Shown here piece after piece: positions 31,301-39,638 of a stretch of DNA of 40,481 bases (positions are counted from its first letter, which is position 1; each line of letters begins with the position of its first letter). The notes beneath the pieces are model-generated. The model was not told the DNA's origin and did no database searches. It saw nothing but the letters and a program-made list of their open reading frames with translations. The stretch is from Roseovarius sp. UBA6217 (GTDB lineage: Bacteria > Pseudomonadota > Alphaproteobacteria > Rhodobacterales > Rhodobacteraceae), in NCBI GenBank assembly GCA_002421985.1, contig DISF01000004.1:1-40481 (forward strand). Reading direction: 5' to 3'. Made by a program: the position numbers and the translations under genes.

Positions 31301-31865
31301 GGGGTTTGAGCTTTATCAATCCATGCTGGAAGAGACCATCGCGCGCATCCGCTCGGGCGAGGCGGCGGGCCTGCCCGATGATGATGGCCAATGGGCACCG
31401 CAGATCAACCTTGGCGTGCCGGTCCTCATCCCCGAGGCTTACGTGCCCGATCTCGACGTGCGGCTTGGCCTTTATCGCCGCCTCAGCGGGCTGGAGAGCA
31501 AGGTCGAGCTTGAGGGGCTTGCCGCCGAGTTGATCGACCGCTTCGGCCCCCTGCCCCGCGAGGTGGGCATGCTGATGCTGGTCATGCGCATCAAGGCGAT
31601 GTGCAAGCGCGCGGGTATCGCGCGGCTCGATGGCGGCCCCAAGGGCGCGACGATCCAGTTCCACAATGACAAATTCGCCTCTCCGCAGGGGCTTGTGGAC
31701 TTCCTCCAGGATCAGCGCGGGCTGGCCAAGCTGCGTGACAACAAGATCGTCGTGCGCCGCGACTGGACAGGCGAGGCCGATCGCGTGAAGGGTGCCTTTG
31801 CCATCGCCCGCGATCTGGCGGAAAAGGTCCGGGACGAGAAGAAAAAGGCCCGCGCCAACGGCTAG
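28395..31865 (+). CDS. mfd: Transcription-repair coupling factor Mfd
   Basis: Mfd removes RNA polymerase stalled at DNA damage and recruits UvrA. The 1156-residue product has the UvrB-like N-terminal part (about 1-340). The polymerase-interacting domain follows at about 475-560, with SPGDLVVHVDHGIGRYLG. The motor has Walker A GDVGFGKTEVA (Lys633) and the helicase motif IIDEEQRFG (Asp728), then LTATPIPRTLQ, the RIRGRVGRS-like IRGRVGRSKARAYAY and the C-terminal D7 domain. The ATG at 28395 overlaps the previous stop; the same frame is open further left but that is the antisense-like shadow of the upstream gene. Length is normal. Confidence 0.97.
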   Translation: MTGMTSPRHITVGGAPEGFDARLVLAEADKTAGPVLHIARDDKRMAAMAEALRFFAPDMPVIRFPAWDCLPYDRISPNAEISAARMATLAGLVHGMPQRFILLTTLSAATQRLPAREVLREAAFAASVGERIDEAALRDFLVRMGFTQAPTVTEPGDYALRGGIIDIYPPGEAGPVRLDLFGDVLDGLRRFDPATQRTTQKLDRVELAPVSEVILDEAAIRRFRQNYRIAFGAGVADDPLYEAVSAGRKPAGAEHWLPLFHARMETLFDYLPEASITLDDQCEPARAARWEAVVDQFEARRHAAGQKARGEAVYHPVPPEELYLDDAAWQAATGPRRMLHFAALPRPTGPGVIDAGGRIGRSFAPERQQENTNLFSALKDHITARLDAGPVLVASFSEGARERIEGLLADEGLIGAVLVRDAGGLGRHGLHLAVWPLEQGFTAPGLTVISEQDVLGDRLVRGARRRRRAENFLSEAQALSPGDLVVHVDHGIGRYLGLEVVTAAGAAHECLVLEYAEQSKLYLPVENIELLSRYGHEEGLLDRLGGGAWQAKKAKLKARIREMADRLIRVAAERELRRAPVIAPEHHAWEAFAARFPYQETEDQLRAIEDVLSDLERGRPMDRLICGDVGFGKTEVAMRAAFAAAMAGHQVAVIAPTTLLARQHYREFAERFRGFPLSVHALSRFVSARDATRTRAALAEGRADIVVGTHALLAKSVRFKNLGLLIIDEEQRFGVAHKERLKEMRSDIHVLTLTATPIPRTLQLSLSGVRDLSIIGTPPVDRLSIRTYVSEFDTVTVREALLREHYRGGQSFFVVPRIKDLPEIEDFLKTQVPEVSYVVAHGQMAAGELDQRMNAFYDGKYDVLLATTIVESGLDIPTANTMIIHRADMFGLAQLYQIRGRVGRSKARAYAYLTTKPRVPLTPGAEKRLRVLGSLDTLGAGFTLASQDLDIRGAGNLLGEEQSGQMRDVGFELYQSMLEETIARIRSGEAAGLPDDDGQWAPQINLGVPVLIPEAYVPDLDVRLGLYRRLSGLESKVELEGLAAELIDRFGPLPREVGMLMLVMRIKAMCKRAGIARLDGGPKGATIQFHNDKFASPQGLVDFLQDQRGLAKLRDNKIVVRRDWTGEADRVKGAFAIARDLAEKVRDEKKKARANG

Positions 31866-32061
31866 GCCCGGCGCGATTCATCTCCGCCCGTAGGTATCGG
31901 CCCCCCGGTACGGGTGGCAATTTTGCCAAAGGGTTTGAGTGGCGGCGCGCGGGTCCGGGCCAATCCCGACAGAAAAACATAGGCGCGCGGGGTTGACCTT
32001 TGCGCTCGCCCGCCACCATGTATCAGGCATGAGTTTCAACGCCAACGAACAGGGGGACCAC

Positions 32062-32661
32062 ATGGCCTTTGAACTTCCCGATCTTCCGTATTCCCACGAT
32101 GCGCTCGCCGCTCACGGCATGAGCCGCGAGACGCTCGAATATCACCACGACATCCACCACAAGGCCTATGTCGACAACGGCAACAAGCTGATTGCCGGAA
32201 CCGAGTGGGAGGGTAAGGCGGTTGAGGACATCATCCGTGGCACCTATCAGGCGGGCGCCGTGGCGCAATCGGGCATCTTCAACAATGCCAGCCAGCACTG
32301 GAACCACGCGCAGTTCTGGGAAATGATGGCGCCGGGCGGCACCGGAATGCCCGGCGCGCTGGAAAAGGCGATCATCGAGAGCTTTGGCTCGGTGGCGAAG
32401 TTCAAGGAAGACTTCGCCGCCGCCGGTGCCGGGCAATTCGGCTCGGGCTGGGCGTGGCTGGTGAAGGACAGCGATGGCAGCCTCAAGGTCACCAAGACCG
32501 AGAACGGCGTCAACCCGCTCTGCTTTGGGCAGACCGCCCTTCTGGGCTGCGATGTGTGGGAACATTCCTACTATATCGACTTCCGCAACAAGCGGCCCGC
32601 CTATCTCACCAATTTCCTCGACAATCTGGTGAACTGGGAGAACGTCGCGTCGCGGATGTGA
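32062..32661 (+). CDS. sodB: Superoxide dismutase (Fe type)
   Basis: This enzyme dismutates superoxide in the cytoplasm. The 199-residue product has the metal ligands His28 (EYHHDIHHKAY), His82 (WNHAQFW), Asp164 and His168 (DVWEHSYY). The glutamine in NNASQHWNH (Gln78) is where iron enzymes carry their outer-sphere Gln, so iron is favoured; cambialistic use cannot be excluded. The ATG at 32062 is chosen because AGGGGGA is just upstream and MAFELPDLPY is the standard N-terminus. It stands alone and ends at a strong terminator. Confidence 0.96.
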   Translation: MAFELPDLPYSHDALAAHGMSRETLEYHHDIHHKAYVDNGNKLIAGTEWEGKAVEDIIRGTYQAGAVAQSGIFNNASQHWNHAQFWEMMAPGGTGMPGALEKAIIESFGSVAKFKEDFAAAGAGQFGSGWAWLVKDSDGSLKVTKTENGVNPLCFGQTALLGCDVWEHSYYIDFRNKRPAYLTNFLDNLVNWENVASRM

Positions 32662-32688
32662 CCAGCCTCCGGCCCGCGCGGCACCGAG

Positions 32689-32717
32689 AAACCCCGTGCC
32701 GTGTGGCGCGGGGTTTT
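32689..32717 (+). terminator. Rho-independent terminator of sodB
   Basis: AAACCCCGTGCC (32689-32700) pairs with GGCGCGGGGTTT (32705-32716) over 12 pairs including one T-G, around the loop GTGT, with a final T run of four. It lies 27 bases after the sodB stop. Confidence 0.88.
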
Positions 32718-32806
32718 GTGCTTGCAATTGATCGGTGTCAACGCACGGACGCGCGGATATGGCCGATCATTTCAATCGAAAAGACCGTAGCAAGGGAAAT
32801 GCAGCA

Positions 32807-33262
32807 ATGACCGAACTTTCGCAGGGCACCTGGATTCTGGTGGCGGATGGCGCGAAGGCGCTGTTTCTCGAGAACGTGACCGACGCGCAGAACCCAAATC
32901 TGGTGGTGCGGCGGGTCGAGGAGCACGACAACCCGCCCAACCGCGACCAGCAAAGCGACCGTCCCGGACGTATGCCCGACCCCGGTCCGGGGCAGCGCTC
33001 GGGCCTCGCCGAGGCGGACTGGCACCGGCTGGAAGAGGCGCGGTTTGCCGCCGAGGCCGCCGATATCCTCTACCGGCTGGCGCATCGCGGGGCGTTCAAG
33101 CGCCTGGTTCTGGTCGCCCCGCCCCGGACGCTGGGAGAGTTGCGCGCGCATCTGCACAAGGAGGTGTCCAGCCGCGTGGTGGCCGAGATCGGAAAGGATC
33201 TGACGAACCATCCCGGTGACAAGCTGGAAAAGGTGCTTCTGGCGGAACTGGCCGGGGCCTGA
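32807..33262 (+). CDS. Host attachment family protein
   Basis: This 151-residue protein resembles the family named Host_attach after an Agrobacterium attachment mutant; the fold is related to the eRF1 middle domain. It opens with TWILVADGAKALFLEN (a strand-helix start) and has a charged Pro- and Asp-rich stretch (about 42-65). It ends with ERxx-free text typical of the family: LVLVAPPRTLGELRAHLHK, then VVAEIGKDLTNHP. Its biochemical role is unknown, and the name should not be read as evidence of host association. AAGGGAA precedes the ATG. It follows the sodB terminator and probably has its own promoter. Confidence 0.8.
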   Translation: MTELSQGTWILVADGAKALFLENVTDAQNPNLVVRRVEEHDNPPNRDQQSDRPGRMPDPGPGQRSGLAEADWHRLEEARFAAEAADILYRLAHRGAFKRLVLVAPPRTLGELRAHLHKEVSSRVVAEIGKDLTNHPGDKLEKVLLAELAGA

Positions 33263-33282
33263 TCGCCGCACCGGCGCACCAC

Positions 33283-33321
33283 GTCTCTTGCCTTTGCCGC
33301 ACGGGCAGGGCAGCAAGAGAC
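33283..33321. other. Hairpin between the host-attachment gene and rarD
   Basis: GTCTCTTGC (33283-33291) pairs exactly with GCAAGAGAC (33313-33321), and TGCC/GGCA can pair inside. No T tract follows on either strand, so it is not a standard terminator; it may be a processing site, a 3' stabiliser or an operator. Confidence 0.4.
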
Positions 33322-33346
33322 CGACAGCAGGAAGGGCGGGCCGGAG

Positions 33347-34243
33347 ATGCGCGAGGCAACCAAGGGAATTGTCGCGATGGTCGCCGCCTGCACGGTATGG
33401 GGGGTGTCGAGCATCTATTTCAAGCTGATCGCCCATATCCCGCCCATCGAGATACTGGCGCATCGCACGCTGTGGTCTTGTGCCTTCTTCGCCCTTGTGC
33501 TGCTGGTGCAGGGGCGGATTTCGCTTCTGGGGCGGGCGCTGGCGGGGCGGCGCTCGTTGCTGGCCATCGGGTTTGCCGCGCTGATGATCTCGATCAACTG
33601 GTTCGTGTTCATCACCTCGATCCAGATCGGGCGCGCGATGGAGGCCTCGCTCGGCTACTATATCTTTCCGCTGGTGGCGGTGCTGCTGGGGGCCATCGCG
33701 TTCCGCGAGCGGCTGGGCCGGGCGCAGATTTTCGCCGTGGCGCTGGCGCTCTGCGCGGTGGTGACATTGACCGTCGGGCGTGGCGTGCCGCCCTGGATCG
33801 CGCTCATCCTCGCGTCGAGCTTTGGGCTTTATGGGCTTGTGAAAAAGGGGTTATCGGTCGGGCCGGTGGTCTCTGTCACCGCCGAGGTGCTGCTCTTGTC
33901 GCCGATCGCGCTGACGGTGCTGTGGTATCTCCATTCCGGCGGTCAGGGCGCGTTCGGGGCAAACTGGCGCGACAGCGCGCTGCTGGCCTTTTCCGGCATT
34001 CTCAGCGGCACGCCGCTCATCATGTTCAGCTATGCCACCAAGCGCATTGCGCTGGCCACGGTGGGGCTGGTGCAGTATCTTAATCCATCACTTCAATTTC
34101 TCGTCGCAACCTTTTTGTTTCTAGAGGATTTCAGCATGTGGCACGCGCTCGCCTTCGGGATGATCTGGACCGCGCTTGCGATCTATACCACCGCCAGCCT
34201 GCGTCAGGACAGGGCGGCGCGCAGGGCCGTGCCCAAGGCGTGA
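33347..34243 (+). CDS. rarD: RarD/EamA family transporter
   Basis: This 298-residue inner-membrane protein has about ten helices in two EamA repeats, of the RarD type in the drug/metabolite transporter superfamily. The start GIVAMVAACTVWGVSSIYFK and the segments ILAHRTLWS, INWFVFITSIQIGRAMEASL and SLGYYIFPLVAVLLG are characteristic of RarD. The substrate is unknown. The ATG has AGGAAGG about 11 bases upstream. Its 3' end overlaps the LOG-family gene on the opposite strand by 40 bases (34204-34243). Confidence 0.88.
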   Translation: MREATKGIVAMVAACTVWGVSSIYFKLIAHIPPIEILAHRTLWSCAFFALVLLVQGRISLLGRALAGRRSLLAIGFAALMISINWFVFITSIQIGRAMEASLGYYIFPLVAVLLGAIAFRERLGRAQIFAVALALCAVVTLTVGRGVPPWIALILASSFGLYGLVKKGLSVGPVVSVTAEVLLLSPIALTVLWYLHSGGQGAFGANWRDSALLAFSGILSGTPLIMFSYATKRIALATVGLVQYLNPSLQFLVATFLFLEDFSMWHALAFGMIWTALAIYTTASLRQDRAARRAVPKA

Positions 34244-34755
34244 ACATCCGCCACCGGCTGGATCATGTCGCGCAGGCGCGCATCGGCAAAGCCGTGGGCG
34301 ATGACATGGTCGATCAACTGCATGAGGGGCGTCCAGTAACCGTTTGTATTCAAGAGAAACACCGGTTTTTCATGCAAGCCGAGCTGACGCCATGTCAGAA
34401 CCTCGAACAGCTCGTCCAGCGATCCCGCGCCGCCGGGCAGCACGACGATGGCGTGGGAATTCATGAACATCACCTTCTTGCGCTCGTGCATCGTCTCGGT
34501 GACGACAAAGCGGGTAAGGTCGCGCTTGCCGCGTTCCAGCCCCACGAGATGTTCGGGGATCACGCCGAGCGTGCGCGCGCCCGCCGCCTGCGCCGCGCGC
34601 GCCACCGCCCCCATGAGCCCGACATCGCCCGCGCCATAAACCAGCTCCCAGCCCTCGCGGGCCAGCATCCGCCCGGTCGCGTCGGCGGCCTCGAGATAGG
34701 CCGGGTCGTGCCCGTCGCGTGCGCCGCAAAAGACACAGACCGCCGCGTGTGTCAT
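34204..34755 (-). CDS. LOG family protein (nucleoside monophosphate phosphoribohydrolase type)
   Basis: This 183-residue Rossmann-fold protein belongs to the LOG/YvdD family, whose members cleave the base from nucleoside 5'-monophosphates, including cytokinin ribotides. The catalytic motif PGGxGTxxE reads PGGAGSLDE (107-115), with Ser for Thr, and the companion MHERKKVM motif is at 89-96. VYGAGDVGLMGAVA (39-52) is the nucleotide loop. Whether it acts on cytokinins or in nucleotide salvage is unknown. It converges with rarD, overlapping it by 40 bases, and is divergent from the LysM/Ig-like gene. Confidence 0.88.
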   Translation of the reverse strand: MTHAAVCVFCGARDGHDPAYLEAADATGRMLAREGWELVYGAGDVGLMGAVARAAQAAGARTLGVIPEHLVGLERGKRDLTRFVVTETMHERKKVMFMNSHAIVVLPGGAGSLDELFEVLTWRQLGLHEKPVFLLNTNGYWTPLMQLIDHVIAHGFADARLRDMIQPVADVHALGTALRAALS

Positions 34756-34856
34756 GGATAACTCCCGTTACTCAAAGGGTTGCTTTGACCCCTGATAGCC
34801 TTGTTGCTATGGTCCGGCAACCGGGCCTGTGGCCCTCGACGGGGAAGACGGGATAG

Positions 34857-36005
34857 ATGAGCAAATTCGCCGGTAGAAGGGCAGGCCCCGCGATCGGGGT
34901 CGGCGCAGCGCTGGTGGCGGCTGTGGTTGCGGCTGCGGTGTATCTTTGGGGGGGGGATCCCTCGGGACATGCACCAGAAGTGCCGGAGGCACAGGCCCCG
35001 GCTCCCCCCAAGGTGGCCGCAGATGCGCCCGCCGCGCCGCAAGGGGCCGGGAATGGCGCGCCCGAGCAGGCCCCGCCGCCCCCCGATTCGCCCGCGCTGG
35101 ATACGTTCCGGCTCGATCCGGGCGGGCAGATGCTGGTGGCCGGGCGCGCGGTGCCGGGCGCGCGGGTGGCGGTGACCGTGGATGACGCGCGCCTTGGCAT
35201 CACAGAGGCAGATGGCGCGGGCAAGTTCGTGGCCTTCCTCGATCTGCCGCCCAGCGATGCGGTGCGGGTGCTGGGGCTTGAAATGCTGCTCGAGGATGGC
35301 GGCGTGATCCGTGCCCCTGACGAGGTGCTGATCGCGCCGACACCGGTGCCGGGTCCGGCCCCCGCGGCCGTGGCAGGGCAGGACGGTGCGGCAGAGACGC
35401 CCGATCCTGCCACCGGGTCGGTGGTGTCAGAGCTTGCCACAAGCGCGCCTGACGCCCCCGAGGCCCCCACGGTTTTGTTGTCGGATGCGACGGGCGTGCG
35501 CGTGTTGCAGGCCCCCGCCGGGCCGGGGCCGCAGGTGATGTCGCAGGTGGCGCTTGACGCGATCAGCTATTCCGAAACCGGCACGGTGCAGCTTGCAGGC
35601 CGTGCGAGCAGCCCCGATGCCCGCGTGCGCATCTATCTCGACAATCGCGCGATCACCACCGCGCCGGTGGATGCAAGCGGCGCGTGGCGCAGCGCGCTGC
35701 CGGAGGTGGATACCGGCATCTACACGCTGCGCGTGGACGAGGTGGACGCGGGCGGCAAGGTAACCTCGCGGCTCGAGACCCCATTCAAGCGCGAGGATGT
35801 CGCGATACTCGCCCCGCAAGACAGCTCGCCGCGCCCGCCGCGCATGTCGGTGGTGACGGTGCAACCCGGCTCGACGCTCTGGGCGATCTCGCGCGAGTCC
35901 TATGGCGAGGGCGTGCTTTACATGCGTATCTTCGAGGCCAATCGCGAGCGCATCCGCGACCCGGACCTGATCTATCCCGGTCAGGTCTTTGATCTGCCGC
36001 AGTAA
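34857..36005 (+). CDS. Membrane-anchored protein with Ig-like repeats and a C-terminal LysM domain
   Basis: This 382-residue envelope protein has a single N-terminal membrane anchor (about 12-30). A Pro- and Ala-rich linker follows (about 36-78). Two stretches look like bacterial Ig-type folds (about 80-145 and 235-310), with similar wording around GRAVPGARVAVTVDD and GRASSPDARVRIYLDN. The C-terminal LysM domain (about 332-381) contains PGSTLWAISRESYG and ends PGQVFDLP. It probably sits in the periplasm bound to peptidoglycan. Function is unknown. It converges with pgk. Confidence 0.8.
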   Translation: MSKFAGRRAGPAIGVGAALVAAVVAAAVYLWGGDPSGHAPEVPEAQAPAPPKVAADAPAAPQGAGNGAPEQAPPPPDSPALDTFRLDPGGQMLVAGRAVPGARVAVTVDDARLGITEADGAGKFVAFLDLPPSDAVRVLGLEMLLEDGGVIRAPDEVLIAPTPVPGPAPAAVAGQDGAAETPDPATGSVVSELATSAPDAPEAPTVLLSDATGVRVLQAPAGPGPQVMSQVALDAISYSETGTVQLAGRASSPDARVRIYLDNRAITTAPVDASGAWRSALPEVDTGIYTLRVDEVDAGGKVTSRLETPFKREDVAILAPQDSSPRPPRMSVVTVQPGSTLWAISRESYGEGVLYMRIFEANRERIRDPDLIYPGQVFDLPQ

Positions 36006-36055
36006 CGGGCCGCGCCTGCCACAGATATCGAGCGGCGCGGGGGTGGGCGCGCCCT

Positions 36056-37246
36056 TTACGCTGCGCCCTTGAGCGCGGCCACGCCGGGCAGGTCCTTGCC
36101 TTCCATCCATTCCAGAAACGCGCCGCCGGCGGTGGAAATATAGGTGAACCCCTCCGCCGCCCCGGCCCGGTTGAGCGCCGCCACGGTATCGCCGCCCCCC
36201 GCCACGGATATGAGCCGCCCCGCGCGCGACAGCCGCGCGGCGTGCTGTGCCGCGGCGTTGGTGGCGGCATCAAAGGGCGCGATCTCGAACGCGCCGAGCG
36301 GGCCGTTCCAGATGAGCGTCCTGGCCTGATCGAGCACGGCCGCGATGCGCGCCACGGCCCTTGGCCCGGCATCGAGGATCATCGCGTCGGGCGGGCAGGC
36401 ATGGGCCCCCGCCACCTCATGGGCCGCCCCTTCGGCGAATTCCCGCGCCACCACCACATCGGCGGGCAAGAGGATCGCACAGCCCGCCGCACCGGCCTTG
36501 AGCATGATCTCGCGCGCGGTAGGGGCCATCTCGTGCTCACACAGCGATTTGCCCACATCAAGCCCCAGCGCGGCGAGAAACGTGTTGGCCATGCCGCCGC
36601 CGATCACCAGGGTATCCACCTTCTCGACAAGGTTGCCCAGCAAATCGAGCTTGGTCGAGACTTTGGCCCCGCCCACCACCGCCACCACCGGGCGGGCGGG
36701 GTTGCCAAGGGCGGCCTCCAGCGCCTGCAATTCCGCCTGCATCAAGCGGCCTGCGCAGGCGGGCAAGAGATGCGCCAGCGCCGTGGTCGAGGCATGCGCG
36801 CGATGCGCCGCCGAGAAGGCATCGTTGCAATAGACATCGCCAAGGGCCGCTAGGCGCGCGGCGAATTCGGGGTCGTTGGCCTCTTCGCCGGGGTGAAAGC
36901 GGATGTTTTCGAGGAGAAGCACATCGGCGGCGCGGGCCTCCTCCGTGAGGTTCTCGGCCCCCTCCAGCGTCTCGATGAGCCGCAGCTTGCGGCCCAATAC
37001 CGCCTCCAGCGCGGGCACCGTGACGCGCAGCGACATCGACGGCACCACCTTGCCCTTGGGCCGGTCGAAATGCGCGATCAGCATCGGCTTGCCCCCGCGC
37101 GCCAGAATATCGTCGACGGTGGGCTTGATCCGCTCGATCCGGGTGGCATCGGTGACCGTGCCGTTCTCGACCGGCACGTTGATATCCACGCGCACCAGCA
37201 CGCGCTTGCCCTCAAGGTCCATGTCGTCCAGCGTCTTCCAGCCCAT
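36056..37246 (-). CDS. pgk: Phosphoglycerate kinase
   Basis: Pgk transfers phosphate from 1,3-bisphosphoglycerate to ADP, the step after GAPDH. The 396-residue product has the substrate motif VLVRVDINVPVENG (about 16-29) and AHFDRPKG. The hinge and nucleotide parts show VVGGAKVSTKLDLLGNL, NGPLGAFE and a C-terminal SVAGGGDTVAALN. The ATG at 37246 is chosen because AGGAG lies nine bases upstream; an earlier start would add 20 unlike residues. It stands alone here, divergent from the cyclophilin pair; gap is about 12 kb away on the same strand. Confidence 0.96.
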   Translation of the reverse strand: MGWKTLDDMDLEGKRVLVRVDINVPVENGTVTDATRIERIKPTVDDILARGGKPMLIAHFDRPKGKVVPSMSLRVTVPALEAVLGRKLRLIETLEGAENLTEEARAADVLLLENIRFHPGEEANDPEFAARLAALGDVYCNDAFSAAHRAHASTTALAHLLPACAGRLMQAELQALEAALGNPARPVVAVVGGAKVSTKLDLLGNLVEKVDTLVIGGGMANTFLAALGLDVGKSLCEHEMAPTAREIMLKAGAAGCAILLPADVVVAREFAEGAAHEVAGAHACPPDAMILDAGPRAVARIAAVLDQARTLIWNGPLGAFEIAPFDAATNAAAQHAARLSRAGRLISVAGGGDTVAALNRAGAAEGFTYISTAGGAFLEWMEGKDLPGVAALKGAA

Positions 37247-37373
37247 CGCGGCGGTCTCCTCATGCGAATCCGCGCCTGTCATGGCGCGCAGGCCCCGCGC
37301 CGTCAACCGCCCGCCCTTGGCAATCGCGCCGGTTGCGCCTAGACCTGTGCCAAAGCCGACAAAGGAGCATCAC

Positions 37374-37880
37374 ATGGCCGAGATAACCGACCCCGAAAAC
37401 ACCATCCTGATGGAATTGAAGGATGGCACCGTCACCATCGAGCTTATGCCCAAGATCGCACCGGAGCATTGCGCGCGCATGAAGGAGCTTGCCCGCGCCG
37501 GGGCCTATGACAACGTGGCCTTTCATCGGGTGATCGACGGTTTCATGGCGCAGACCGGCGACGTGGAACATGCCAATATGGAAAAGGATTACAACCCCCG
37601 CCGCGCGGGCACCGGCGGCAGCGATCTGCCCGATCTCAAGGCCGAGTTCTCCAAGATCCCGCATGATCGTGGCACGCTTGGCGCGGCGCGCAGCCAGAAC
37701 CCGAATTCCGCCAATTCGCAATTCTTCATCAATTTCAAGGACAACCATTTCCTCAACGGGCAATATACCGTCTATGGACGGGTGATTTCGGGGATGGAGC
37801 ATGTCGATGCCATCACCCGTGGCGAGCCGCCCGCCAATCCCGACCGGATGATCAGCGTCAGGGTGGCCTCTGATGCGTAA
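37374..37880 (+). CDS. Cytoplasmic cyclophilin (peptidyl-prolyl isomerase)
   Basis: This 168-residue cyclophilin without a signal peptide catalyses cis-trans isomerisation of prolyl bonds. The active-site pattern FHRVIDGFMAQTGD contains Arg52, Phe57 and Gln60, and SANSQFFINF follows. The tryptophan of human cyclophilin A (Trp121) is replaced by a Phe region (NHFLNGQYTVYGRV), as is common in bacteria, and this lowers cyclosporin binding. AAGGAG precedes the ATG. It overlaps the second cyclophilin by eight bases (ATGCGTAA), so the pair is coupled. Confidence 0.94.
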   Translation: MAEITDPENTILMELKDGTVTIELMPKIAPEHCARMKELARAGAYDNVAFHRVIDGFMAQTGDVEHANMEKDYNPRRAGTGGSDLPDLKAEFSKIPHDRGTLGAARSQNPNSANSQFFINFKDNHFLNGQYTVYGRVISGMEHVDAITRGEPPANPDRMISVRVASDA

Positions 37881-38448
37881 GCTGGCTCTCGCCCTTGGCC
37901 TGCTGGCCGCTGGCCCCGCTTTCTCCATTTTCACAAGCGCGCAAGTGGGCGCGACCGGCCTCGAAATCGACGTGAAGGGCGTGGCCAACGGCACCATCAC
38001 GATTGACCTGTTCGAGGATGTCGCCCCCAATCACGTCGAACAGATCACCGCGCTTGCCGCCGAGGGGGCCTATGACGGGGTGGTGTTTCACCGCGTGATC
38101 GAGGGCTTCATGGCGCAGACCGGCGATGTCGAGTTCGGGCGCGCGGGCGGCGATATGCGCCGCGCGGGCACCGGCGGCAGCAAGCGCGCTGACCTCAAGG
38201 CCGAATTCTCGGACCTGCCGTTCGAGCGCGGGATCGTGGGCATGGCCCGCAGCGCAAGCCCCGACAGCGCCAATTCGCAATTCTTCATCATGTTCGCCCC
38301 TGCCCCGAACCTCAACGGGCAATATACCGTGGTCGGGCGCGTCACCGGCGGCATGAACATCGTGGACAAGATCAAGCGCGGGCGCGGCCCCAATGGCGCG
38401 GTCGTGGGCACCCCGGACACGATGACCGCCGTGCGCGTCACCAGGTGA
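37873..38448 (+). CDS. Exported cyclophilin (peptidyl-prolyl isomerase)
   Basis: This 191-residue cyclophilin begins with a signal peptide (about 1-23), so the isomerase acts in the periplasm. The active-site pattern FHRVIEGFMAQTGD has Arg74, Phe79 and Gln82, followed by SANSQFFIMF and LNGQYTVVGRV. It is a clear duplicate of the preceding gene and overlaps it by eight bases. One transcript thus serves the same activity in two compartments. The C-terminal part is complete. Confidence 0.93.
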   Translation: MRKLALALGLLAAGPAFSIFTSAQVGATGLEIDVKGVANGTITIDLFEDVAPNHVEQITALAAEGAYDGVVFHRVIEGFMAQTGDVEFGRAGGDMRRAGTGGSKRADLKAEFSDLPFERGIVGMARSASPDSANSQFFIMFAPAPNLNGQYTVVGRVTGGMNIVDKIKRGRGPNGAVVGTPDTMTAVRVTR

Positions 38449-38449
38449 C

Positions 38450-38635
38450 GTGACCACCGCGCCCGGGATCGTCCCGCGCCCGCTTGCCGAAGGGCTGTGG
38501 GCGCTGGAGGTCGCGGTGGTGCAGTGGCGATGGGCCGTGCCGATGCCGCTGCGCACGGGTGGTGGCGCGGCCGGGCGGCGGCGCGCTCACATTCGCGTGG
38601 GGGGCACTGGCCCCGATCCACGGCGGCAGGCATGA
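38450..38635 (+). pseudogene. Possible frameshifted relic of a DUF4336-like gene
   Basis: Between the exported cyclophilin and the DUF3179 gene a frame starting GTG at 38450 reads PRPLAEGLWALEV and VPMPLRT. The neighbouring frame then continues RVVARPGGGALTFAWGALAP. Joined by a 1-2 base shift near 38562, this resembles the start of DUF4336-type proteins (a LAEGIWxxDG start, then PMPTRM, then a GGLxVWSP strand). No later part of such a protein is present. The likeness is from memory and weak. Confidence 0.3.
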
Positions 38636-38672
38636 TCGTGGCATCCTTTCCCGCGCATCGGAGGTGCCGCAC

Positions 38673-39638
38673 ATGACCCGTTTCCTGAGCCTTCTGGCCG
38701 CTACCCTGCTGATGGCCGGGCTGGCCCATGCCAATCCGGCCTTCTGGGCACGCGAATGGCCCGACACGGATTTTACCAGGACCACGATCACCGACTGGTC
38801 CGAGATCATGTCGGGCGGCCCGCCCAAGGACGGCATCCCCGCAATCGACGATCCGCGATTCCTGCGCATCGGGGACAAGCACGCCATCAAGGGCGACGAG
38901 CCAGTCATCACCGTCGAGATCGACGGCGAGACCCCGCGCGCCTACCCAATCCGCTATCTCATGTGGCACGAGATCGTGAATGACAGCGTGGGCGGTATCC
39001 CGGTGGCCGTCACCTTTTGCCCGCTGTGCAATTCCGGCATGACCTTTGACCGGCGGGTGCAGGGCCAGGTGCTGAGCTTTGGCGTCTCGGGCAAGCTGCG
39101 CCATTCCGATATGGTGATGTATGACCGAGAAACCCAAAGCTGGTGGCAACAGGCAGTGGGGCAAGGCATCGTCGGCGCGATGACCGGGGCAAAGCTGCGG
39201 CAATTGCCGACATGGATGGAAAGCTGGGACCAGTTCCGCGCCCGCAACCCGCAGGGCCTGGTCATGGCAGAGCCATCCTTCAACCGTGCCTACGGGCACA
39301 ATCCCTATGTCGGATATGACACCAATCAGCGCCCGTTTCTCTATCATGGCGAGAACCCGCCGCATGGCATCTCGCCGGTCGCGCGCGTGGTGCGGGTGGG
39401 GGACCGGGCCTGGCCGCTCACCCGGATCCGCGCCGAGGGCGGCGTGACCGAGGCGGGCCTGCGCATAAGCTGGGAGGCGGGCCAGGCCTCGGCGCTCGAT
39501 GCGGGCACGATCTCGGGGGGGCGCGACGTGGGCACGGTGCGGGTGCGCGACGCGCAGGGGCGCGATGTGGCCCATGACGTGATGTTCGCCTTTGCCTTCC
39601 ACGCGTTCTGGCCCGAGGGCACCTGGATGATGCGCTAG
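38673..39638 (+). CDS. DUF3179 domain exported protein
   Basis: This 321-residue protein has a signal peptide (about 1-20, ending AHA-N) and a DUF3179 domain. The family's cysteine motif TFCPLCNSGMTFDR holds Cys116 and Cys119, followed by SGKLRHSDMVMYDRETQSWW. The function of DUF3179 is not established; the paired cysteines suggest a metal site or redox role. CGGAGG precedes the ATG at 38673. The protein would act in the periplasm. It converges with trpB. Confidence 0.88.
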   Translation: MTRFLSLLAATLLMAGLAHANPAFWAREWPDTDFTRTTITDWSEIMSGGPPKDGIPAIDDPRFLRIGDKHAIKGDEPVITVEIDGETPRAYPIRYLMWHEIVNDSVGGIPVAVTFCPLCNSGMTFDRRVQGQVLSFGVSGKLRHSDMVMYDRETQSWWQQAVGQGIVGAMTGAKLRQLPTWMESWDQFRARNPQGLVMAEPSFNRAYGHNPYVGYDTNQRPFLYHGENPPHGISPVARVVRVGDRAWPLTRIRAEGGVTEAGLRISWEAGQASALDAGTISGGRDVGTVRVRDAQGRDVAHDVMFAFAFHAFWPEGTWMMR

